NCBI RefSeq assembly: GCF_029543085.1
Contig: NZ_CP119967.1
Coordinates: 2,320,501 to 2,384,500 of the forward strand
Direction: 5' to 3'
Source: Pseudomonas sp. A34-9
Lineage (GTDB): Bacteria > Pseudomonadota > Gammaproteobacteria > Pseudomonadales > Pseudomonadaceae
DNA length: 64,000 nt
Position numbers and translations under genes: made by a program. The notes below the pieces were generated by a model. That model saw nothing but the letters and a program-made list of their open reading frames with translations. It was not told the DNA's origin and searched no databases. Positions 48,846-59,241 of this stretch are shown piece after piece (the first letter of the stretch is position 1; each line of letters begins with the position of its first letter).

Positions 48846-50768
48846 ATGCCAACTATTACTCTTCCCGACGGCAGTCAACGTTCATTCGATCACCCGGTTT
48901 CCGTAGCCGAGGTCGCCGCATCCATTGGTGCCGGTCTGGCCAAAGCCACTCTGGCCGGCAAGGTCAATGGCCAACTGGTCGACGCCAGCGACATCATCAG
49001 CAGCGACGCGACCCTGCAAATCATCACGCCAAAGGATGAAGAGGGGCTGGAGATCATTCGTCACTCTTGCGCCCACCTGGTTGGCCACGCGGTCAAGCAG
49101 CTGTACCCGACTGCGAAAATGGTCATCGGGCCGGTCATCGACGAAGGCTTCTATTACGATATCGCCTTCGAGCGTCCTTTCACGCCGGACGACATGGCCG
49201 CTATCGAACAGCGCATGCAGCAGCTGATCGAAAAAGATTACGACGTCATCAAGAAAGTCACTCCGCGCGCCGAAGTGATCGAAGTGTTCAAGGCTCGCGG
49301 CGAAGACTACAAGCTGCGTCTGGTCGAGGACATGCCGAACGAGCAGGCCATGGGCCTGTACTATCACGAAGAATACGTCGATATGTGCCGCGGTCCGCAC
49401 GTGCCGAACACACGCTTCCTGAAATCCTTCAAGCTGACCAAGCTGTCGGGTGCCTACTGGCGCGGCGACGCCAAGAACGAGCAATTGCAGCGCGTTTACG
49501 GCACCGCTTGGGCAGATAAAAAGCAGCTGGCGGCTTACATCCAGCGCATCGAAGAAGCTGAAAAACGCGATCACCGCAAGATCGGCAAGCGTCTGGGCCT
49601 GTTCCACACCCAGGAAGAATCCCCGGGCATGGTGTTCTGGCACCCGAACGGCTGGACTCTGTACCAGGTGCTTGAGCAGTACATGCGCAAGATCCAGCGC
49701 GATAACGGCTACCTTGAAATCAAGACCCCTCAAGTCGTTGACCGCAGCCTGTGGGAGAAATCCGGGCACTGGGCCAACTACGCCGACAACATGTTCACCA
49801 CTCAGTCGGAAAATCGCGACTACGCCATCAAGCCAATGAACTGCCCATGCCACGTGCAGGTGTTCAACCAAGGCCTGAAGAGCTACCGCGAGCTGCCGAT
49901 GCGTCTGGCCGAGTTCGGTGCCTGCCACCGTAACGAGCCTTCGGGTGCGCTGCACGGCATCATGCGTGTACGTGCGTTCACTCAGGACGACGCCCACATC
50001 TTCTGCACCGAAGAGCAGATGCAGGCCGAATCCGCAGCGTTCATCAAGCTGACCATGGACGTTTATCGTGACTTCGGCTTTACCGATGTCGAGATGAAGC
50101 TGTCCACTCGTCCGGAAAAACGCGTCGGTTCCGACGAGCTGTGGGATCGCGCTGAGGCTGCACTGGCTGCAGCCCTTGATTCTGCGGGCCTGCCGTACGA
50201 TCTGCAGCCAGGCGAAGGTGCGTTCTACGGTCCGAAGATCGAGTTCTCGCTGAAAGATTGCCTCGGTCGCGTCTGGCAATGTGGTACCTTGCAGCTCGAT
50301 TTTAACCTGCCTGTCCGTTTGGGCGCTGAATACGTCTCCGAAGACAACAGCCGCAAACACCCGGTGATGTTACACCGTGCGATCCTCGGTTCCTTCGAGC
50401 GTTTCGTCGGGATTCTGATCGAGCACTACGAAGGTGCGTTCCCTGCCTGGCTGGCGCCAACCCAGGCAGTGATCATGAATATCACTGATAAACAGGCAGA
50501 TTTTGTTGCTGAAGTTGAAAAAACTCTCAACGAAAGCGGATTTCGTGCCAAGTCCGACTTGAGAAATGAAAAGATCGGCTTTAAAATCCGCGAGCATACT
50601 TTGCTCAAGGTTCCCTATCTTTTGGTTATCGGAGATAAGGAAGTCGAGATGCAGACTGTCGCTGTGCGTACTCGTGAAGGTGCTGACCTGGGCTCGATGC
50701 CCGTCGCCCAGTTCGCTGAGTTTCTCGCGCAAGCGGTTTCCCGGCGTGGTCGCCCAGATTCGGAGTAA
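48846..50768 (+). CDS. thrS: Threonyl-tRNA synthetase
   Basis: A 640-residue class II synthetase. It has an N-terminal TGS domain ([23 protein letters not shown]), an editing domain with H-x3-H ([12 protein letters not shown]), and the catalytic core with the Zn-site Cys in NCPCHVQVF and motifs 2 and 3. The ATG at 48846 has AGGAG upstream. The last stop base overlaps the infC start, so the two are translationally linked. First gene of the translation operon. Confidence 0.97.
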   Translation: MPTITLPDGSQRSFDHPVSVAEVAASIGAGLAKATLAGKVNGQLVDASDIISSDATLQIITPKDEEGLEIIRHSCAHLVGHAVKQLYPTAKMVIGPVIDEGFYYDIAFERPFTPDDMAAIEQRMQQLIEKDYDVIKKVTPRAEVIEVFKARGEDYKLRLVEDMPNEQAMGLYYHEEYVDMCRGPHVPNTRFLKSFKLTKLSGAYWRGDAKNEQLQRVYGTAWADKKQLAAYIQRIEEAEKRDHRKIGKRLGLFHTQEESPGMVFWHPNGWTLYQVLEQYMRKIQRDNGYLEIKTPQVVDRSLWEKSGHWANYADNMFTTQSENRDYAIKPMNCPCHVQVFNQGLKSYRELPMRLAEFGACHRNEPSGALHGIMRVRAFTQDDAHIFCTEEQMQAESAAFIKLTMDVYRDFGFTDVEMKLSTRPEKRVGSDELWDRAEAALAAALDSAGLPYDLQPGEGAFYGPKIEFSLKDCLGRVWQCGTLQLDFNLPVRLGAEYVSEDNSRKHPVMLHRAILGSFERFVGILIEHYEGAFPAWLAPTQAVIMNITDKQADFVAEVEKTLNESGFRAKSDLRNEKIGFKIREHTLLKVPYLLVIGDKEVEMQTVAVRTREGADLGSMPVAQFAEFLAQAVSRRGRPDSE

Positions 50769-51319
50769 TTATTATTAAGCGTGAAATGAGACAAGATAAA
50801 CGAGCTGCACCGAAAGCCCCGATCAACGAGAATATCTCGGCACGCGAGGTTCGGTTAATTGGCGCTGATGGCGAGCAGATTGGCATCGTCTCGATTGATG
50901 AAGCGCTTCGTATTGCTGAAGAAGCAAAGCTTGATCTGGTGGAAATCTCCGCAGACGCAATCCCACCGGTTTGCCGTGTGATGGATTACGGCAAATCGAT
51001 CTTCGAAAAGAAGAAGCAGGTTGCCGCGGCGAAGAAGAATCAGAAGCAGATTCAGGTAAAAGAAATCAAGTTTCGTCCAGGGACGGAGGAAGGGGATTAC
51101 CAGGTAAAACTGCGCAACCTGGTACGTTTCCTGAGTGATGGGGACAGGGCCAAGGTATCCTTGCGATTCCGCGGCCGTGAGATGGCCCACCAGGAGCTGG
51201 GGATGGAACTCCTCAAGCGGGTTGAAGCTGACCTGCTCGAGTACGGTTCGGTCGAACAGCATCCTAAGATGGAAGGACGCCAGCTGATCATGGTCATCGC
51301 CCCGAAAAAGAAGAAGTAA
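50768..51319 (+). CDS. infC: Translation initiation factor IF-3 (ATT start)
   Basis: A 183-residue factor that keeps 30S subunits free and checks start codons. The conserved core begins about [14 protein letters not shown] and contains the linker and C-terminal [17 protein letters not shown]. Before the first ATG (50786), three ATT codons in frame occur (50768, 50771, 50774). infC is known to start at a rare AUU, which IF-3 itself rejects and thus autoregulates. The first gives the length known in Pseudomonas; the third has better spacing from CGGAG. No other start precedes them. Confidence 0.93.
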   Translation: MIIKREMRQDKRAAPKAPINENISAREVRLIGADGEQIGIVSIDEALRIAEEAKLDLVEISADAIPPVCRVMDYGKSIFEKKKQVAAAKKNQKQIQVKEIKFRPGTEEGDYQVKLRNLVRFLSDGDRAKVSLRFRGREMAHQELGMELLKRVEADLLEYGSVEQHPKMEGRQLIMVIAPKKKK

Positions 51320-51379
51320 TCAACAGGGCACGGCAGGCCTTCTGATTATGTTTATCAACTGAATGCGGAGTATCCGAAC

Positions 51380-51574
51380 ATGCCAAAAATGAAAACCAAA
51401 AGTGGTGCTGCTAAGCGGTTTCTGAAAACTGCTAACGGTATCAAGCACAAGCACGCTTTCAAGAGCCACATCCTGACTAAAATGTCGACCAAGCGTAAGC
51501 GTCAACTGCGCGGTAGCAGCTTGCTGCATCCGTCTGACGTGGCAAAAGTCGAGCGCATGCTGCGCCTTCGTTAA
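51380..51574 (+). CDS. rpmI: 50S ribosomal protein L35
   Basis: A 64-residue very basic ribosomal protein: [20 protein letters not shown], then [23 protein letters not shown]. The family, length and place between infC and rplT leave no doubt. AUG with GCGGAG upstream. In E. coli L20 represses this pair through leader RNA; here a 60-bp gap precedes the gene. Confidence 0.97.
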   Translation: MPKMKTKSGAAKRFLKTANGIKHKHAFKSHILTKMSTKRKRQLRGSSLLHPSDVAKVERMLRLR

Positions 51575-51602
51575 TTTTAGTCAAGAATAGAGGAAGTAAC
51601 TC

Positions 51603-51959
51603 ATGGCTCGTGTAAAGCGTGGCGTCATTGCCCGTAAGCGTCACAAAAAAATTCTGAAACTTGCTAAAGGCTACTACGGCGCACGCTCCCGCGTATTCCG
51701 TGTTGCCAAGCAAGCGGTAATCAAGGCAGGCCAATACGCCTACCGTGACCGTCGTCAGAAAAAACGTCAGTTCCGCGCTCTGTGGATCGCTCGTATCAAC
51801 GCTGGTGCTCGTGTTAACGGTCTATCCTACAGCCGTTTCATCGCTGGCCTGAAAAAAGCGTCCATCGAGATCGACCGTAAGGTTCTGGCTGATCTGGCAG
51901 TGAACGAAAAAGCGGTGTTTGCTGCGATTGTCGAGAAAGCTAAAGCCACCTTGGCTTAA
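51603..51959 (+). CDS. rplT: 50S ribosomal protein L20
   Basis: A 118-residue basic assembly protein for the 50S subunit ([30 protein letters not shown]). L20 is the autogenous repressor of rpmI-rplT in E. coli. GAGGAAG precedes the ATG. A strong hairpin lies 55 bp after the stop. Confidence 0.98.
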   Translation: MARVKRGVIARKRHKKILKLAKGYYGARSRVFRVAKQAVIKAGQYAYRDRRQKKRQFRALWIARINAGARVNGLSYSRFIAGLKKASIEIDRKVLADLAVNEKAVFAAIVEKAKATLA

Positions 51960-52014
51960 GTACCCCCGACAATCACCCGGCCTCACTTCCGTGGGGTCAG
52001 GTGGTAAACGTCTT

Positions 52015-53085
<1,071 letters not shown>

Positions 53086-53111
53086 TCGTAACGAATTCTT
53101 AGGAGAGCAGG

Positions 53112-55490
53112 ATGAAATTCAGTGAACAATGGCTGCGTGGCTGGGTTAGCCCGCAGGTAGATCGCGACGAGCTGGTTGCTCGTCTGTCGATGGCTGGCCT
53201 TGAGGTCGATAGCGTGACCCCGGCTGCCGGTGTTTTCAGCGGCGTGGTGGTGGGCGAGGTGCTGAGCACTGAGCAACACCCTGATGCCGACAAGTTGCGC
53301 GTGTGCCAGGTGAGCAATGGCGCGGAAACTTTCCAGGTCGTGTGCGGTGCGCCCAACGTGCGTCCGGGCCTGAAGATTCCTTTCGCCATGATTGGCGCTG
53401 AACTGCCAGGCGATTTCAAGATCAAGAAAGCCAAGCTGCGTGGCGTCGAATCCAACGGCATGCTCTGCTCGCAAGCCGAGCTGCAGATCGGTGAAGGCAA
53501 TGACGGCCTGATGGAGCTGCCGGCCGATGCGCCGGTGGGCGAAGACTTCCGTGTGTACCTGGATCTGGAAGACGCCAGCATCGAGGTCGACCTGACCCCG
53601 AACCGCGGCGACTGCCTGTCCCTGGCCGGTCTGGCCCGTGAAGTCGGCGCACTGTACGACGCGCCGGTTACTCGTCCGGTCGTGATGACCGTTCCAGCCG
53701 TGCACGACGAAGTGCGTTCGGTAGACGTGCTGGCGCCAGCCGCGTGCCCACGTTACCTGGGTCGCGTTATCCGTAACGTCGATCTGTCCCGGCCAACGCC
53801 GCTGTGGATGATTGAGCGTCTGCGTCGCGCTGACGTGCGCAGCATCGACGCTGCCGTCGACATCACCAACTACGTGATGCTCGAGTTGGGTCAGCCGCTG
53901 CACGCCTTCGATCTCGCCGAAATCAATGGCGGGATCCGTGTGCGCATGGCGGAAGAGGGCGAGAAGCTGGTGCTGCTCGACGGTCAGGAAGTCAGCCTGC
54001 GTAGCGATACGCTGGTGATCGCTGACCACTCCCGCGCCCTGGCGATTGCCGGTGTGATGGGCGGCGAGCACAGCGGTGTGTCCGCGACGACTCGCGACGT
54101 ATTCCTGGAAAGTGCGTTCTTCGACCAGATCGCTGTTGCTGGCAAGGCCCGTTCCTATGGCCTGCACACCGATGCGTCACACCGCTACGAGCGTGGCGTC
54201 GACTGGCAACTGGCCCGTGAAGCCATGGAGCGCGCCACTGGCCTGCTGCTGGACATCACTGGCGGCGAAGCCGGCCCGATCATCGAGACTGTCAGCGAGC
54301 AGCACCTGCCGTCGATCGCGCCGATCACCCTGCGTTCCCAGCGCATCAGCCAGATGCTTGGTATGGAAATGGATTCGGCCCAGGTCGAGCGTTTGCTCGG
54401 CGGCCTGGGTCTTGGTATTACTGCCGACGGTGAAGGCCAGTGGCGCGTAGAAGTACCAAGCCACCGCTTCGACATCAGCCTGGAAGTCGATCTGATCGAA
54501 GAGCTGGCCCGTCTGTACGGCTACAACCGTCTGCCGGTTCGTTACCCGCAAGCGCGTCTGGCGCCACAAGCCAAAGCTGAAGCGCGTAGCGATCTGCCGG
54601 AACTGCGTCGTCTGCTGGTAGCGCGTGGTTATCAGGAAGCGATCACTTACAGCTTCATCGATCCTCGTCAGTTCGAACTGTTCAATCCGGGCGTCGAGCC
54701 GCTGTTGCTGGCCAATCCGATCTCCAATGACATGGCTGCCATGCGCTCGTCTTTGTGGCCGGGTCTGGTTAAAGCGCTGCAGCACAACCTCAACCGTCAG
54801 CAGGATCGCGTGCGACTCTTCGAAAGCGGTCTGCGCTTCGTTGGGCAGCTTGAAGGTCTGAAGCAAGAGCCGATGCTGTCTGGCGTGGTTTGCGGCAGCC
54901 GTCTGCCGGAAGGCTGGGCACAAGGTCGCGATACCGTCGATTTCTTCGACGTCAAGGCTGACGTGGAAGCGGTGCTGGGCTTCGCCGGTGCACTGGATTC
55001 GTTCACTTTCGCTCCGGGCAAACACCCGGCGCTGCACCCGGGTCAAACCGCGCGCATCGAGCGAGAAGGGCGTGAAGTCGGTTTCATCGGCGCCATTCAC
55101 CCGGAATTGTCGAAGGCGCTGGGTCTGGACCGTCCAGTCTTCGTTTTCGAGCTGGTTCTGGCTGAAGTGGCACTCGGTAAAATGCCGAAATTCCATGAGT
55201 TGTCGCGCTTTCCTGAAGTGCGTCGTGACCTTGCACTGATTGCGCACAAAGACGTCGCGTCCGCAGCCGTACTGGACGTAATCCGTGAAAATGCAGGCGA
55301 ATGGCTCACAGATCTCAGGCTGTTTGACGTGTATCAGGGTAAAGGTATTGATCCTGATAGAAAAAGCCTTGCAGTTGGCTTGACCTGGCAGCATCCATCG
55401 CGCACTCTTAATGACGATGAGGTGAATTCGACGACGCAAAATATCCTCACCTCGCTCGAACAAAGGTTGAACGCCACGTTAAGGAAGTGA
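53112..55490 (+). CDS. pheT: Phenylalanyl-tRNA synthetase beta subunit
   Basis: A 792-residue structural and editing subunit: N-terminal OB-fold tRNA-binding domain (KFSEQWLRGWV, then ...HPDADKLRVCQV), B3/B4 editing domain, B5 DNA-binding-like fold, a catalytic-like domain and the C-terminal anticodon-binding RRM fold (FDVYQGKGIDPDRKSLAVGLTWQ). AGGAGAG before the ATG. The ihfA start follows three bases after the stop. Confidence 0.97.
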   Translation: MKFSEQWLRGWVSPQVDRDELVARLSMAGLEVDSVTPAAGVFSGVVVGEVLSTEQHPDADKLRVCQVSNGAETFQVVCGAPNVRPGLKIPFAMIGAELPGDFKIKKAKLRGVESNGMLCSQAELQIGEGNDGLMELPADAPVGEDFRVYLDLEDASIEVDLTPNRGDCLSLAGLAREVGALYDAPVTRPVVMTVPAVHDEVRSVDVLAPAACPRYLGRVIRNVDLSRPTPLWMIERLRRADVRSIDAAVDITNYVMLELGQPLHAFDLAEINGGIRVRMAEEGEKLVLLDGQEVSLRSDTLVIADHSRALAIAGVMGGEHSGVSATTRDVFLESAFFDQIAVAGKARSYGLHTDASHRYERGVDWQLAREAMERATGLLLDITGGEAGPIIETVSEQHLPSIAPITLRSQRISQMLGMEMDSAQVERLLGGLGLGITADGEGQWRVEVPSHRFDISLEVDLIEELARLYGYNRLPVRYPQARLAPQAKAEARSDLPELRRLLVARGYQEAITYSFIDPRQFELFNPGVEPLLLANPISNDMAAMRSSLWPGLVKALQHNLNRQQDRVRLFESGLRFVGQLEGLKQEPMLSGVVCGSRLPEGWAQGRDTVDFFDVKADVEAVLGFAGALDSFTFAPGKHPALHPGQTARIEREGREVGFIGAIHPELSKALGLDRPVFVFELVLAEVALGKMPKFHELSRFPEVRRDLALIAHKDVASAAVLDVIRENAGEWLTDLRLFDVYQGKGIDPDRKSLAVGLTWQHPSRTLNDDEVNSTTQNILTSLEQRLNATLRK

Positions 55491-55493
55491 CGT

Positions 55494-55796
55494 ATGGGGG
55501 CTTTGACGAAAGCTGAGATGGCGGAACGTCTGTATGAAGAGCTGGGCCTGAACAAGCGGGAAGCCAAGGAATTGGTCGAACTGTTTTTCGAGGAAATCAG
55601 GCACGCTCTTGAAGACAACGAGCAGGTCAAATTGTCCGGTTTCGGCAATTTCGACCTTCGGGACAAACGCCAGCGGCCTGGCCGCAACCCGAAAACGGGG
55701 GAAGAAATCCCGATCACGGCTCGCCGTGTGGTCACCTTTCGTCCAGGGCAGAAGTTGAAGGCCCGAGTTGAGGCTTATGCTGGAACCAAGTCATAA
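55494..55796 (+). CDS. ihfA: Integration host factor subunit alpha
   Basis: A 100-residue HU-family subunit that, with IhfB, bends DNA sharply for recombination, replication and sigma-54 promoters. [29 protein letters not shown] and the arm motif [29 protein letters not shown] with the intercalating Pro are present. It lies beside the mobile-element integration site, which IHF usually serves. The MerR gene overlaps its 3' end. Confidence 0.97.
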   Translation: MGALTKAEMAERLYEELGLNKREAKELVELFFEEIRHALEDNEQVKLSGFGNFDLRDKRQRPGRNPKTGEEIPITARRVVTFRPGQKLKARVEAYAGTKS

Positions 55797-56133
55797 CGAC
55801 GAACTACCCGTCATCCCGGGCAAACGCTACTTCACCATCGGTGAAGTCAGCGAGCTGTGTGCCGTAAAGCCACATGTGCTGCGCTACTGGGAGCAGGAGT
55901 TTCCTCAACTCAACCCCGTCAAACGCCGCGGAAACCGCCGGTATTATCAGCGCCAGGACGTGCTGATGATCCGGCAGATCCGCGCGCTTCTTTACGATCA
56001 AGGTTTCACCATCGGCGGCGCACGCTTGCGTCTGTCCGGTGATGAAGCCAAAGACGACACGACCCAATACAAGCAGATGATTCGGCAGATGATTGCCGAG
56101 TTGGAAGATGTACTGGTGGTTCTCAAGAAATAA
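55777..56133 (+). CDS. MerR-family regulator
   Basis: A 118-residue MerR-type protein: winged helix-turn-helix [40 protein letters not shown] (about residues 18-57), then a dimerisation coil to the end. No effector domain with cysteines is seen. The ATG at 55777 overlaps the ihfA end by 20 bp, so it is translated with it. Located after ihfA and before the tRNA-Pro, as I recall in P. aeruginosa. Target unknown. Confidence 0.88.
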   Translation: MLEPSHNDELPVIPGKRYFTIGEVSELCAVKPHVLRYWEQEFPQLNPVKRRGNRRYYQRQDVLMIRQIRALLYDQGFTIGGARLRLSGDEAKDDTTQYKQMIRQMIAELEDVLVVLKK

Positions 56134-56222
56134 AAAGCAGCGTTTGAATACTTCCAGTTTTCAAACGCTTGCGCTATATTCTTGAGCGTTCTTCGAGATG
56201 AAGAACGAGTTGCAAAACCAGT

Positions 56223-56299
56223 CGGGGCGTAGCGCAGTCCGGTAGCGCACTAGCATGGGGTGCTAGGGGTCGAGTGTTCGAATCACTCCGTCCCGACCA
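56223..56299 (+). tRNA. tRNA-Pro (anticodon GGG), integration site
   Basis: 77 bases with acceptor CGGGGCG/CGTCCCG, anticodon loop CATGGGGTG centred on GGG, extra arm and T-arm GTGTTCGAATCAC, encoded CCA. TATATT at 56175-56180 may be the -10. The element beyond is entered through its 3' end. Confidence 0.94.
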
Positions 56300-56328
56300 T
56301 TATTCCTGAGTAAAATCAGACACTTAAG

Positions 56329-56352
56329 CCGATCATCTAGATCGGTTTTTTT
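56329..56352 (+). terminator. Rho-independent terminator of tRNA-Pro
   Basis: CCGATC pairs with GATCGG over ATCTA, followed by seven T. Confidence 0.82.
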
Positions 56353-56358
56353 GTGCCT

Positions 56359-56389
56359 GCGCAAAACCCGCGCAAAACTTGCGCAAAAC
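56359..56389. repeat. Three GCGCAAAAC repeats, 11-bp period
   Basis: Copies at 56359-56367, 56370-56378 and 56381-56389, one helical turn apart, between the tRNA terminator and the end of the integrase gene (the last copy touches the stop codon). This is where arm-type binding sites of tyrosine recombinases lie. Triplet also found at 33037-33068. Confidence 0.7.
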
Positions 56390-57504
56390 TACCCGATGAT
56401 TTCGCTGATATTGAGGTCTGGAATTGCTTCCGACCAGACAATCTCGGCGTGGTCCTTCTGATAGTTCTTGGTCATGGTTTCGCTGGCGTGGCCGGCGATC
56501 GTCTGACCGTCCTTTCCTGCTTTCTTGTATAGGTGCAGCGACAGCGCCCGCACTTCATGGAAGCCCGGCATTTCCTCTTCCTTCCATCCTTTGTAACAAC
56601 CCGCCGCTTCCCGGGCCTCCTTGAAGGCTCGCGTCAAATATCGCTCTTCGACCTGAGTCCAGTGGTCCTTCGTCTGCGCCTGCTTCTGTTTTTTGCGGTC
56701 TGGCCGGCGGTGGATCAGGTAAGGTGAGACGATGTCATCCCGGCACCGGCTGATTACCGCCTGGAGTTCTTCGGTCACTTTGAACCGGATCCACGCCGCA
56801 TCACTGGCTTTGGCCGTCTTCTGCTGCACCACATACAAAAAACCTTCCCGAACACCATCGAATCGCATATTCAAGATGTCCGTCCGGCGCTGTGCGGTGA
56901 TCAGTGCCAAGTCGATAGCGTTCTGCAGCCAGAACGGCGACTTCTTCCGGATGGCTTTCAGGCCTTCGATGGTATGGCGCTTGCGTTGCTTCTTCTCGAT
57001 CCGGTTGATGGTGCTGGCCGCTGGGTTGTCTGGGCAAAGGCCTTTGGCCGCTGCGTGGTTGAAGATGTCGATCAGCAGGGCGCGGCACTGGTTGGCAGTG
57101 CGCGGCGTGAGGGCATCCAGCATCTCGGCGATCATGCGGATCGTGATCTGGTCGACCGCTTTGCCTTCGAACTGTTTCCGGAAGCGCCGGAAGTGCACGG
57201 CGTAAAGGCCCAAGGTCCCTTTTGCCAGTTCCCGTGGCGGCAGCACGTCGCGCTCGTATGTGTCCAGGAAGCCGGCGAACAATTCCGACGTGCTGCCCAT
57301 CACGGCACCGATCAGGTCGGCGCCGCGCATGAACTCCAGATTCAACTGCTTCGCGGCATCGATCGCTTTGATTCGGTCGGAGCCGAACTGGAACCACTTA
57401 CCGTCGGTAGGCCGGCGGTAGCGATAAGTCGAGCGCCGCGAATCGAAATACAGGTTCTGCGGGAGGCTCTTATTCGCCTTGTTGCGCGGCCGTGGGACCA
57501 TCAT
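56389..57504 (-). CDS. int: Phage-type tyrosine integrase
   Basis: A 371-residue lambda-type recombinase: N-terminal arm-binding part, central SAM-like core-binding domain (about 75-165) and catalytic domain with Arg in ALITAQRRTDIL, His-x-x-Arg in GFHEVRALS, His in AGHAS and the nucleophile Tyr in MTKNY. It should excise and integrate the element at tRNA-Pro. The start ATG at 57504 overlaps the stop of the preceding small gene (ATGA) and has AAAGGAG before it; a second ATG follows immediately. It faces the tRNA, the usual orientation. Confidence 0.93.
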   Translation of the reverse strand: MMVPRPRNKANKSLPQNLYFDSRRSTYRYRRPTDGKWFQFGSDRIKAIDAAKQLNLEFMRGADLIGAVMGSTSELFAGFLDTYERDVLPPRELAKGTLGLYAVHFRRFRKQFEGKAVDQITIRMIAEMLDALTPRTANQCRALLIDIFNHAAAKGLCPDNPAASTINRIEKKQRKRHTIEGLKAIRKKSPFWLQNAIDLALITAQRRTDILNMRFDGVREGFLYVVQQKTAKASDAAWIRFKVTEELQAVISRCRDDIVSPYLIHRRPDRKKQKQAQTKDHWTQVEERYLTRAFKEAREAAGCYKGWKEEEMPGFHEVRALSLHLYKKAGKDGQTIAGHASETMTKNYQKDHAEIVWSEAIPDLNISEIIG

Positions 57505-57713
57505 GCAGCTCCTTTCAATACCATCGTGACCAGGTCGTTGCCTTCCGACTTGCTGAACGCCGTCCAATCGACGTACCAGAGTTTTCCAATCTGCTCACCG
57601 GGCACCTGACCGTTACGGATGTAGTTGCGGATTGCTTGGGGGCACGGGGGAGTGCCGTTTGCGCCCCATCGCCGACGTTGAAATTCGCTGATCTTGATCA
57701 ATTCTCGATTCAT
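57501..57713 (-). CDS. xis: Excisionase-like small protein
   Basis: A 70-residue protein immediately before the integrase, overlapping it by four bases. IKISEFQRRRWGANGTPPCPQAIRNYIRNGQVPGEQIGKLWYVD reads as a winged-helix DNA-binding fold of the excisionase/AlpA kind (MerR-like HTH with VPG turn). GAGGT precedes the ATG. Context is strong; the function is inferred. Confidence 0.72.
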   Translation of the reverse strand: MNRELIKISEFQRRRWGANGTPPCPQAIRNYIRNGQVPGEQIGKLWYVDWTAFSKSEGNDLVTMVLKGAA

Positions 57714-57761
57714 TGATTACCTCGGAAGCATCCGCGACGGATCGGCTGACATCATGATGGA

Positions 57762-58097
57762 TTAGGCGGTTGCCAACTGGGCGCGGCGGAGAGGGAAGGC
57801 CTCTCCCTCCCACGGTCCCGGCTTCCCGCGTATCACGCCATACTGTTTGTAACGCTGAGGTCTTTTGCTGGAGAACAGCTTCTCACAAGCTTCAAACAGG
57901 GCTTTCTCCCCCTTGAGAGCGATCAGCTCTTGCCCTGCAATTGACCCCACCTGAACCCATCCCGACTTGTCGCGACCATAGTTCTCAGTCTTGAACAGCC
58001 GGTAACGATTTCGGTGCCCAGTACTGGGAGAGGAGGTCTCAGTGTTCAGGTAGAAATGGATCCCATCCCGGTGAGTGCGAAGGATTGTTTTAGCCAT
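57762..58097 (-). CDS. Hypothetical protein, 111 aa (element)
   Basis: A 111-residue basic protein of unknown family: an IHFYLNTETSSPSTGHRNRYRLF start, strand-rich middle (GWVQVGSIAGQELIALKGEKALFEACEKLF) and a Pro/Gly tail. GGAG precedes the ATG at 58097, which overlaps the upstream small gene by 8 bp, so both are in the int operon. No motif suggests a role. Confidence 0.6.
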   Translation of the reverse strand: MAKTILRTHRDGIHFYLNTETSSPSTGHRNRYRLFKTENYGRDKSGWVQVGSIAGQELIALKGEKALFEACEKLFSSKRPQRYKQYGVIRGKPGPWEGEAFPLRRAQLATA

Positions 58098-58275
58098 TGT
58101 GCAACTCCGGTTTGGTTACGGAACGAAGGTTCAGCAGCTTGATGCCGCACGCTTTAGCCAACTCCTGCAGATCCTGTACGGTGGTCTGATCTCGCTTCAT
58201 TGCCATTCCCAGATCTATCAGGCGCTGGCCGAACTCTGCAAATTCGCTTGCTTGGCTCTGTGTTTGATTCGTCAT
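58090..58275 (-). CDS. Hypothetical small protein, 61 aa (element)
   Basis: A 61-residue mostly helical protein (QSQASEFAEFGQRLIDLGMAMKRDQTTVQDLQELAKACGIKLLNLRS). I chose the ATG at 58275 because the predicted promoter start (near 58400) is upstream, whereas a longer reading from 58416 would begin inside the promoter. Its stop overlaps the next gene's ATG. First gene of the leftward operon; might be a regulator, but no HTH can be claimed. Confidence 0.55.
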   Translation of the reverse strand: MTNQTQSQASEFAEFGQRLIDLGMAMKRDQTTVQDLQELAKACGIKLLNLRSVTKPELHNG

Positions 58276-58652
58276 GGTCTGTCTTCTCAGTTGTTGTAGC
58301 CAAAAATGCACTTTCTCCAGACGAGCAAATGCCTGCCGCGTTTGTTGGCGTTCGCGCAGGATGATCAGAGCTCTAGGTTGTCGTGTGGCAAAGGAGATGC
58401 AGACAGAGATTAGCAAAAGCTAAAACAAAACTCAATGCGAGTTGCTAAATGTTATCTGAGATTCGCTTTCCCGGTTCAGGCCGAGCCAGTTGCCACTCGT
58501 GGTGGCGATTTAATGGTGCTAGATTTCGGCCACTGTATGTCGCTCGGCCTCGGCTTGAATAATCAGGTTTGGATCTGGTGACGACGAAGGCCGTAGGCGA
58601 GTGCTCCACTAGTACTCGATCCTGCACGGGTAGGGTGTCCAAGGAAGAACCT
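58276..58652. other. Divergent regulatory gap of the element
   Basis: No gene in 377 bp. It contains the leftward promoter (58407-58435) with a palindrome and, further right, no clear rightward promoter. No repressor gene lies next to it. Confidence 0.5.
58407..58435 (-). promoter_or_regulatory. Leftward promoter of the int operon with palindromic operator
   Basis: On the minus strand TTGAGT and TAATCT are 17 bases apart. The palindrome TTAGCAAAAGCTAA (58410-58423) overlaps the -10 and spacer, a good place for a repressor to block the int/xis operon. Confidence 0.62.
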
Positions 58653-58955
58653 ATGATTACGAATGATGAAGTGTACGAACTGGCCACGAAGATTTATCTA
58701 AAGGGAAATGCATCCTTGCAGGCTGCGCTAGCGGCGCTGGACCCCAATGAAGCTGATGCCCTAGGAATTACTGACGAGCAGCAGCGCGATCAGTTTTTAC
58801 AACTGGCACTCCAAGCCGCCGCTGCCGATCGTGGTCTTCTTCCTTGGGCGTATATGCTGACTCTCGTAGAGACAAGTGGAGTCGACGTTCGGCACTTTCG
58901 TGAAAAGGCAGCTCGCGAAGAAGCTGAAGCCCTCGGATTGGATAAGCTGATCTAG
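58653..58955 (+). CDS. Hypothetical protein, 100 aa (element cargo)
   Basis: A 100-residue acidic helical protein (MITNDEVYELATKIYLKGNASLQAALAALD..., then REKAAREEAEALGLDKLI). I do not recognise it. The ATG has AAGGAAG at good spacing, and the codon use is close to the host. It lies opposite to the int operon and upstream of a small membrane protein. Confidence 0.62.
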   Translation: MITNDEVYELATKIYLKGNASLQAALAALDPNEADALGITDEQQRDQFLQLALQAAAADRGLLPWAYMLTLVETSGVDVRHFREKAAREEAEALGLDKLI

Positions 58956-59009
58956 CTTCTGAAAGAAACTTGACGACCGTATGGATAAAGCGGCGCGTGG
59001 AATAGACGA

Positions 59010-59222
59010 ATGACCTCATGGCGAACCCTGGGTTTCTGGGGCAAGGTTTCGGCCTGTGTTTGGATGGTGTTCCTGGTGGTGATCGCTAGCGAATCAGGCG
59101 TTAGTTGGATGGATGGAGGTTCTTCCGGCCGTAAGCGCGTTTTCAGTCCTGGCTTTCTCGTGCTGTGCGTTTTTGTCGCTGTGGTAGAGCTCATACTACT
59201 TGACCACTTGTACGGCGCATGA
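59010..59222 (+). CDS. Small membrane protein, 70 aa (element)
   Basis: A 70-residue protein with two predicted helices (about 11-27, VSACVWMVFLVVIA, and 48-66, FLVLCVFVAVVELILL) and a polar loop of GRKR. It has no strong ribosome site. It could be a holin-like phage protein, but I cannot claim a family. Its stop lies just before the 12-G tract. Confidence 0.5.
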   Translation: MTSWRTLGFWGKVSACVWMVFLVVIASESGVSWMDGGSSGRKRVFSPGFLVLCVFVAVVELILLDHLYGA

Positions 59223-59229
59223 TTGTGAT

Positions 59230-59241
59230 GGGGGGGGGGGG
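59230..59241. repeat. Run of twelve G
   Basis: An uninterrupted G12 tract between the small membrane gene and the tail-peptidase fragment. Long G-runs slip during replication and are also a common place for base-count errors. Confidence 0.9.

Noticed and set aside
56140..56168. 9-bp inverted repeat after the MerR gene
   Set aside because: No T-run; may be a processing stem but cannot be called a terminator.
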